DNA of 5,106 nucleotides, taken from positions 1 through 5,106 of the forward strand of contig SCUP01000278.1 in the NCBI GenBank assembly GCA_004297665.1, written 5' to 3'. Each line of letters begins with the position of its first letter. The first letter of the stretch is position 1. This stretch comes from Nitrosarchaeum sp. GTDB taxonomy: Archaea; Thermoproteota; Nitrososphaeria; Nitrososphaerales; Nitrosopumilaceae. Below are positions 1 through 5,106 of the stretch, one piece after another. The notes beneath the pieces were generated by a model. That model was not told the DNA's origin and ran no database searches. It saw only the letters and a program-made list of their open reading frames with translations. Position numbers and translations under genes: made by a program.

Positions 1-245
1 CCAATCATTCCTCCAAGTGACTCAATTTTTCCATGACCATAGGTATGTTCTTCATCTGGAGGCTTGATTGCCATTCTAGCTGCCAAAAGCAGTATTGCTG
101 TAACAACACTGTCCAGCAACGCATGAACACTATCTGTAATTAGACCTAGACTGTTAGAAATTAAACCAAAAACTAATTCCACAATAAATGCGGAAAATAT
201 GGCCAATAGTGAAATCTGTAAAACCTTTGTTCTCTGAACGAACAT
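1..245 (-). CDS. Cation diffusion facilitator (CDF) family transporter, N-terminal part
   Basis: This is the beginning of a CDF-type integral membrane transporter, a family that exports divalent metals such as Zn, Mn, Co or Fe in exchange for protons; the metal cannot be told here. Reading from 245 down to 1 gives 81 complete codons (MFVQRTKVLQIS...), open at the left edge. Visible family marks are a first membrane segment (about residues 9-29), the 'SLGLITDSVHALLD' stretch of the second segment with D38 and the metal-site pair H41-x3-D45, and the cytoplasmic loop 'KPPDEEHTYGHGKIES' (residues 61-76) that precedes the third segment. The full protein is normally about 290-400 residues, so most of it lies outside the window. 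The start is well fixed: an in-frame TAA lies at 264-266 and no other ATG, GTG or TTG falls between. It is divergent from the S-layer-like gene, with 93 bp between the starts. No Shine-Dalgarno motif is visible. Confidence 0.93.
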   Translation of the reverse strand, partial: MFVQRTKVLQISLLAIFSAFIVELVFGLISNSLGLITDSVHALLDSVVTAILLLAARMAIKPPDEEHTYGHGKIESLGGMI

Positions 246-270
246 TTCTATCTGTTTTAGTAATTACTCC

Positions 271-278
271 ATGTATTA
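271..278 (-). promoter_or_regulatory. Possible TATA element for the CDF gene
   Basis: On the minus strand the sequence TAATACAT ends 25 bases before the ATG at 245. This is about the distance expected between an archaeal TATA box and a transcription start lying at the start codon (leaderless mRNA). The match to a TATA consensus is weak, and the call rests mainly on position. Confidence 0.25.
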
Positions 279-309
279 CAAGTATTCTGAAGATAATTCA
301 TGCGACAAG

Positions 310-324
310 ATTATTTGCTATAAG
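310..324 (+). promoter_or_regulatory. Possible TATA element for the S-layer-like gene
   Basis: The AT-rich stretch attatttgctataag lies 15-29 bases before the ATG at 339, and no Shine-Dalgarno motif precedes that ATG. Either 'attattt' (centred about 26 bases upstream) or 'ctataa' could serve as TATA box for a leaderless or nearly leaderless transcript. The exact box is uncertain. The rest of the 93-bp divergent spacer shows no other clear signal. Confidence 0.3.
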
Positions 325-338
325 CAATATTTTTTGTT

Positions 339-3300
339 ATGTTACGCAGAAAATCTATCATTTTACTTACAATTATCTCCTCTATGTTCTTGATCCCGAT
401 TATACAGGCAGAAGCTGCAAGTAACCCAAATCTGTTTGTTTCGGCTGAAAATTCACTATTTGATAATCATTTTTCTGGCTCTATGATAGTTGAAGTTGTA
501 ATTCGTGATCCGAATATTCATGACACAGGAGAAGGAAAAGGTGAACCTGATGTTACGCTTAATGGTAAATCTTTACGAATGGTTCAATCTACTGATGGTA
601 ATTGGTATGCATATTTTGCAAATGTCGACAAGGCAAAAATAGCAGATTCTACACAGTCTGCTACCTCTGGTAAAGGTTTAGACTTTGGTGTTTTTTGTAG
701 TAGAGATACTGCGTCTTCCGTTTTTGGAATCTCTCTTTCTGAAACTGATGGTTTTGCTGTTCCAAGAAATAATGGCTTGTCTGGTTTTACCAACGGTGAT
801 GTTTCATTTAATCAATGTACTGGAACGCCAACAAGTTCTACCAATCTTAATAATGTTGTAAGAAATGCAAAATCAATTAACACTAATTCAAATATTCCTT
901 CTGGACAAATTGGACTAGATTCAGATGCATGGCCCTTAATCCAATTATATGATTTTTCAACAGGTGGTAATATTATAATTCAATACAATCCTGGAGGTGA
1001 AATACAGACTGTCACCTTACAATATGATGAAATTTCAAATATTTTCACAACATTGGATAGAGCAAACTATCCTCCAAATTCCCAAGTCTTTGTAACTATC
1101 AAAGATATACAGCTAAATCAAGATCCAACTTCACGAGATTCCTGGACATTTAATATCGGAATTCCACAAGCAGTATTTTATGGAGCATTTACAGAAAGCG
1201 GTACGAGTGCAGCGAACGGCGGCGTTGGTCTCACAAATATAATATCTGAATTATCTAGTCTTGGATTTGAGAAAAATGGAAAACTATCTATGAATCTTGG
1301 CACAGTTGCACAACTACAAGCAAATGGATATCAAACTGCTACTGCAACTGATGGAACTACTGCATTTACACAAATCGTAACGTTTGTGGAATCCCAGCCA
1401 AACACTGGCATATTTGAGAACTTCGATTTTTCTGATTTATCTAATGTGCAGATTCTATCCAACGCCCCACGTGGACAATCAGCCAGCATAGAGTACAATC
1501 TTCAATCATTATCTATCGTGTCTGGATTAAGCGACGCAAGTATCTCATCAGGTACCCCTCAATATGTATCTGGACAAAAAGTACCAATTACTATCAATGA
1601 TCCTGACCAGAACATCAACCCTGGTGGAAGAGACAAACTAGATGTGTTTAGAAGTTCAGCATTAATTCCCTCATTGACTATAGGAACTCCAGCAACACTC
1701 CAAAATGCTGGTAGCGTCAAAATCTATGCCTTATCAACAGATGCCATATCTGGAGGAACCTCAATCACATCATCTGTTCCAGATACTAACTCTGACAGAT
1801 TAATTTTAGACACAAGACCATCGACTGGAATAGTAAATCAGAGTTTTGAAAAAATCTCTCTTAATACAGGATTGTCTGCAATTGATCTTCAAAATCTCTT
1901 GATACGCATAAGTTCCGGTGATCAAGGAACAAACTGGGTAAATTATGATCTTAGATCTATACAAAATCAGCTTGGAATCACCGATTACACCGATACGAAA
2001 ATTTCTCTGTATTTTGGATTGACTGATGTAACCCCCGTCACTCTAATCAGTTCTAGTAATATGACTGGAGCGCAAGGATTTGTTCAGATACCAAATGCAG
2101 CAGTAAATCTAATTGCAGCAAAGTCTGGAATTGCATTTCTTGTGATCAACTTTGATGCATCAGATAACTCAGCAGCACAAGGTTCTATCTCGAGTGAAAC
2201 CGATACACAACCAATAGTGTTTGATCTATTTTCATTTGGAAATAAAAACAATAAAGACATAACAAATGGAATCTATAGATTTGAATTACAAGAGACTACA
2301 TTAAATTCTGCAATATTTGCTGGTACTATGGAATACACAATGGCAAACCAGCTAAATCAATTTGATGCAAATGTAATCACAACATTACAACCAATATCTG
2401 AAGATGTCAAGTTTTTTGTCAATCAAAGATTAATTGATGAAGATGGAATTAATATTGCATATTCTGATGTTGCAAAAGCTGGTACAACAACCGGTGTTTC
2501 ATCAAAAACTGATATTAGAACACATTCTGCAACAGTATCTACCACATCAAATGTATTGCGTTTTGGTCATCCTGTAACAATTATACTCAAAGATCCAGAT
2601 CTTAATTTGAAAAGTAACGATGTTGACATCTATCTAGTAAACAATGATCCAAATTCTCCAAATGTCGATACCGTTGGTAAAGATGGAAATATTTTGTTGG
2701 AGATTTTAATTAAAGATATTAGATACAAACGGTGCACTGTAAATGGGGTTGAGTATGGTGGTTTGGCTTCTTCAGGTTTTACTTTAGTTGAGACTGGACC
2801 TAGTACTGGTGTGTTTGAGGGAATATTCAAAATGCCATCACAAATTTGTGATACATCTGGAACAAAACTAATTTCTCCTACTGGAGGCAGTCTTGATGCA
2901 AAATATCATGATTCTAAAGATGCATCTGGAAATCCAAACATATTCAGTTTGTTGCGAGATAAATCAACTACACAGTTTTCAAATCCCCCACAACTAAGCA
3001 TAAATAAAATCTCAATTCCATCCTCTGGCAGATCTGAAGAAATAATTCTTTCTGGCAGTATTGCTAATCATAAAAGAGATATTCCTTTAGATATTACCTT
3101 AACACATCCTGATGGTAATACCCAAAATTTTACTGCGATTTTATCCAATAGTGGTAGTTATCGTACAGAATTTTCAATAAATGAAAATTCTTTATTAGGT
3201 GTTTATAGAATTCATCTATATCATAATGACATTAATGTTGGACTAGTTTCATTTACTGTTTCTACTCAAAATATTCCTGATTGGGTTAAAGACAATGCAA

Positions 3301-3527
3301 GACGATGGTCTTCTACTTCTATTTCTGATTCTGAATTTATTGATGTATTAGAGCAGATGATTAAAGACAGAATTATTATATCTCCAAAAGAAAATTCAAT
3401 ATCTGAAAGAATAATCCCTACTTGGATCAAAAACAATGCAAGATGGTGGTCTAACGATCAAATTTCAGATGATGACTTTATAAAATCCCTTCAATACTTG
3501 GTCAAAAAAGGCATAATTCGGGTATAA
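339..3527 (+). CDS. Secreted S-layer-like protein with Ig-like domains and Trp-rich C-terminal repeats
   Basis: A 1062-residue exported protein. Residues 1-26 form a signal peptide (MLRRK, hydrophobic core, QAEA then AS). The mature N-terminus (about 35-160: ENSLFDNHFSG, GKGEPDVTLNGKSLRM at 66-81, GNWYAYFANVDKAK at 87-100, GLDFGVFC at 113-120) resembles, from memory, the start of thaumarchaeal S-layer proteins. The body looks like serial beta-sandwich domains. Opening motifs are 'DPNIHD' near 57, a degenerate 'KDIQLNQDPTSRD' at 255-267, 'ITINDPDQNINP' at 417-428 and 'TIILKDPDLNLK' at 747-758. Closing motifs are 'QPNTGIFENF' near 353, 'DTRPSTGIV' at 491, 'ETTLNSAIFAG' at 652 and 'ETGPSTGVFEG' at 818. 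There are only four cysteines, C120/C160 and C799/C837, likely two disulfides. An Ig-like domain at about 885-977 is followed by two Trp-rich repeats (979-1015, 1026-1062). No C-terminal membrane anchor is seen. The protein is shorter than the roughly 1700-residue main S-layer proteins known in this group, so a paralog or accessory surface protein is more likely than the main lattice protein. The start is set by the signal peptide. Confidence 0.8.
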   Translation: MLRRKSIILLTIISSMFLIPIIQAEAASNPNLFVSAENSLFDNHFSGSMIVEVVIRDPNIHDTGEGKGEPDVTLNGKSLRMVQSTDGNWYAYFANVDKAKIADSTQSATSGKGLDFGVFCSRDTASSVFGISLSETDGFAVPRNNGLSGFTNGDVSFNQCTGTPTSSTNLNNVVRNAKSINTNSNIPSGQIGLDSDAWPLIQLYDFSTGGNIIIQYNPGGEIQTVTLQYDEISNIFTTLDRANYPPNSQVFVTIKDIQLNQDPTSRDSWTFNIGIPQAVFYGAFTESGTSAANGGVGLTNIISELSSLGFEKNGKLSMNLGTVAQLQANGYQTATATDGTTAFTQIVTFVESQPNTGIFENFDFSDLSNVQILSNAPRGQSASIEYNLQSLSIVSGLSDASISSGTPQYVSGQKVPITINDPDQNINPGGRDKLDVFRSSALIPSLTIGTPATLQNAGSVKIYALSTDAISGGTSITSSVPDTNSDRLILDTRPSTGIVNQSFEKISLNTGLSAIDLQNLLIRISSGDQGTNWVNYDLRSIQNQLGITDYTDTKISLYFGLTDVTPVTLISSSNMTGAQGFVQIPNAAVNLIAAKSGIAFLVINFDASDNSAAQGSISSETDTQPIVFDLFSFGNKNNKDITNGIYRFELQETTLNSAIFAGTMEYTMANQLNQFDANVITTLQPISEDVKFFVNQRLIDEDGINIAYSDVAKAGTTTGVSSKTDIRTHSATVSTTSNVLRFGHPVTIILKDPDLNLKSNDVDIYLVNNDPNSPNVDTVGKDGNILLEILIKDIRYKRCTVNGVEYGGLASSGFTLVETGPSTGVFEGIFKMPSQICDTSGTKLISPTGGSLDAKYHDSKDASGNPNIFSLLRDKSTTQFSNPPQLSINKISIPSSGRSEEIILSGSIANHKRDIPLDITLTHPDGNTQNFTAILSNSGSYRTEFSINENSLLGVYRIHLYHNDINVGLVSFTVSTQNIPDWVKDNARRWSSTSISDSEFIDVLEQMIKDRIIISPKENSISERIIPTWIKNNARWWSNDQISDDDFIKSLQYLVKKGIIRV
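3273..3524 (+). repeat. Two-copy 37-residue Trp-rich repeat (IPxWxKxNArxW) at the protein C-terminus
   Basis: Residues 979-1015 and 1026-1062 of the S-layer-like protein align without gaps and share 18 of 37 residues. Both begin IPxW[VI]K[DN]NAR, continue with [RW]WS, then ISD...FI...L, and end K..II. A 10-residue linker separates them, and the second copy ends the protein. Similar WIKNNAxWW units occur in many exported thaumarchaeal proteins as far as I recall. I know of no established function; cell-wall attachment or protein-protein contact is a guess. The copies have diverged at DNA level, so this is an old duplication. Confidence 0.85.
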
Positions 3528-3536
3528 TCAGGTCAA

Positions 3537-3545
3537 TTTTTATTT
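3537..3545 (+). terminator. T-run terminator after the S-layer-like gene
   Basis: Ten bases after the stop codon the plus strand reads tttttattt. Archaeal RNA polymerase terminates at such U-rich stretches without needing a hairpin. The downstream gene has its own TATA-like box, which supports separate transcription. Confidence 0.5.
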
Positions 3546-3552
3546 CATTGAA

Positions 3553-3563
3553 TACATAAATAC
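3553..3563 (+). promoter_or_regulatory. TATA-like promoter of the CFI-box protein gene
   Basis: The sequence tacataaatac is centred about 25 bases before the ATG at 3582, the spacing expected for a leaderless archaeal transcript. No Shine-Dalgarno motif lies before that ATG. The spacing favours 3582 over the second in-frame ATG at 3588. Confidence 0.5.
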
Positions 3564-3575
3564 CCTCAAACCTGA

Positions 3576-4610
<1,035 letters not shown>

Positions 4611-4615
4611 CTCCA

Positions 4616-4624
4616 TTTTTTATT
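4616..4624 (+). terminator. T-run terminator after the CFI-box protein gene
   Basis: Five bases after the stop codon the plus strand reads ttttttatt, a U-rich signal of the kind archaeal RNA polymerase stops at. A separate, stronger TATA box follows about 45 bases later. Confidence 0.5.
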
Positions 4625-4664
4625 ACAACTAAAATTCACAAAAACTGGATGAAATGATCTCAAC

Positions 4665-4675
4665 GTTTTTTATAT
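4665..4675 (+). promoter_or_regulatory. TATA box of the Asp/Cys-repeat protein gene
   Basis: The sequence gttttttatat (running on into cgg) is the clearest archaeal TATA element in the window. With a usual 25-27 base spacing, transcription would start near 4697-4700, giving a short leader of about 11-14 bases. 'aggtaa' at 4699-4704 could be a weak Shine-Dalgarno match at the leader's start. The remaining spacer from 4625 to 4664 shows nothing clear. Confidence 0.6.
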
Positions 4676-4710
4676 CGGAATTCAGATAAACACAATATAG
4701 GTAAAGAAAT

Positions 4711-5106
4711 ATGAAAAACAATATCAAGTCGCTTTTAATCGGTTTCATTTTACTATTCATCTTATTGCCAAATAATGTGTTCGCTCAAGATCCAGACACT
4801 GATGGTGACGGTATTCCAGATTCATCAGACTCTTGCCCAACTGATCCTGAAACAGTTAACGGATTTCAAGATACAGATGGTTGTCCAGATGTAGTTCCAC
4901 CAACTGACACTGATGGTGACGGTATCCCAGATTCTTCAGACTCTTGCCCAACTGATCCTGAGACAGTTAACGGATTTCAAGATACAGATGGTTGTCCAGA
5001 TATAGTTCCACCAACTGACACTGATGGTGACGGCATTTCTGATTCAATTGATCAATGTCCAACACAAGATGAAACAGTTAACGGATTTGATGATCTTGAT
5101 GGTTGT
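4711..5106 (+). CDS. Secreted thrombospondin-type-3-like calcium-binding repeat protein, N-terminal part
   Basis: The first 132 residues of an exported protein that runs off the right edge. Residues 1-25 are a signal peptide (MKNNIK, hydrophobic core, NNVFA then QD). From residue 29 the chain consists of 37-residue units: [15 protein letters not shown], then [15 protein letters not shown], then a PD[VI]VPPT joint. Two full units and 30 residues of a third are present. The DxDGDGxxDxxDxCP part is the thrombospondin type 3 / OmpA-linker calcium-binding pattern, with Asp side chains binding Ca2+ and paired cysteines bridging. 'NGFQDTDGC' is a companion motif often seen with it. Such repeats form rigid Ca2+-dependent rods in surface proteins; the C-terminal anchor or effector domain is not visible. 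The ATG at 4711 is supported by the signal peptide and the upstream TATA box. Confidence 0.9.
   Translation, partial: MKNNIKSLLIGFILLFILLPNNVFAQDPDTDGDGIPDSSDSCPTDPETVNGFQDTDGCPDVVPPTDTDGDGIPDSSDSCPTDPETVNGFQDTDGCPDIVPPTDTDGDGISDSIDQCPTQDETVNGFDDLDGC
4795..5106 (+). repeat. 111-bp in-frame tandem repeat (37-residue Asp/Cys unit)
   Basis: Units start at 4795, 4906 and 5017. Units 1 and 2 differ at only 4 of 111 bases: three synonymous changes (att/atc, tca/tct, gaa/gag) and one Val-to-Ile change (gta/ata). Unit 3 is cut at 90 bp by the window edge and is more diverged in its first half ([13 protein letters not shown]) and near its end (DDLDGC). The pattern indicates a recent duplication of unit 1/2 from an older array. 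Confidence 0.97.

Noticed and set aside
188..424. Open frame of 78 codons on the plus strand overlapping both the CDF gene and the S-layer-like gene start
   Set aside because: It runs antisense to the clear CDF N-terminus and then out of frame through the S-layer-like signal peptide. Its product has no recognisable features.
584..793. Minus-strand open frame of 69 codons
   Set aside because: It is antisense to the well-supported S-layer N-terminal domain, with no promoter or domain signal of its own.
2630..2830. Minus-strand open frame of 66 codons
   Set aside because: It is antisense to the DPDLN/ETGPSTGVF domain of the S-layer-like gene, and the product resembles no family.
3414..3524. 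PEFG-type protein-sorting signal at the C-terminus of the S-layer-like protein
   Set aside because: No PEFG motif, hydrophobic segment or basic tail is present. The protein ends in a Trp-rich repeat.

Overview
The window looks like a chromosomal piece of an ammonia-oxidising archaeon (Nitrososphaerota/Thaumarchaeota), probably a Nitrosopumilus- or Nitrosarchaeum-like lineage. The DNA is AT-rich. Genes start at ATGs placed about 25 bases after TATA-like boxes and stop before short T-runs, as in archaea. The proteins carry signatures I associate with this group: an S-layer-type N-terminus, IPxWxKxNArWW repeats, a CLIATAAYG ('CFI-box') C-terminal module, and Asp/Cys-rich repeats of the [15 protein letters not shown] type. 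The species cannot be fixed from the sequence alone.

Layout. (1) Positions 1-245, minus strand: N-terminal part of a cation diffusion facilitator (CDF) metal transporter, cut by the left edge. (2) 246-338: divergent promoter region. (3) 339-3527, plus strand: a 1062-residue secreted S-layer-like protein made of Ig-like beta domains with recurring 'DPDxN' and 'ETGPSTGVFEG' type motifs, ending in an Ig-like domain and two copies of a 37-residue Trp-rich repeat. (4) 3528-3581: short spacer with a T-run and a TATA-like box. (5) 3582-4610, plus: a 342-residue secreted or membrane-anchored protein with Cys-pair mini-motifs, one Ig-like domain, a PTPEPE linker encoded by five perfect 18-bp repeats, and a CFI-box with hydrophobic C-terminus. 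(6) 4611-4710: spacer with a T-run and a clear TATA box. (7) 4711 to the right edge, plus: start of a secreted protein of 37-residue (111-bp) thrombospondin-type-3-like calcium-binding repeats, cut by the right edge.

The three plus-strand genes all encode exported, modular, repeat-rich proteins, and each seems to have its own promoter and terminator. This is best read as a cell-surface gene cluster next to a metal-efflux gene. A shared role in building or decorating the envelope is inference. No RNA genes, insertion sequences, CRISPR arrays or phage genes are visible. The points most worth following are the chimeric, shortened S-layer-like protein, its uncharacterised Trp-repeat tail, and the two near-perfect in-frame tandem repeats, which may vary in length between strains.
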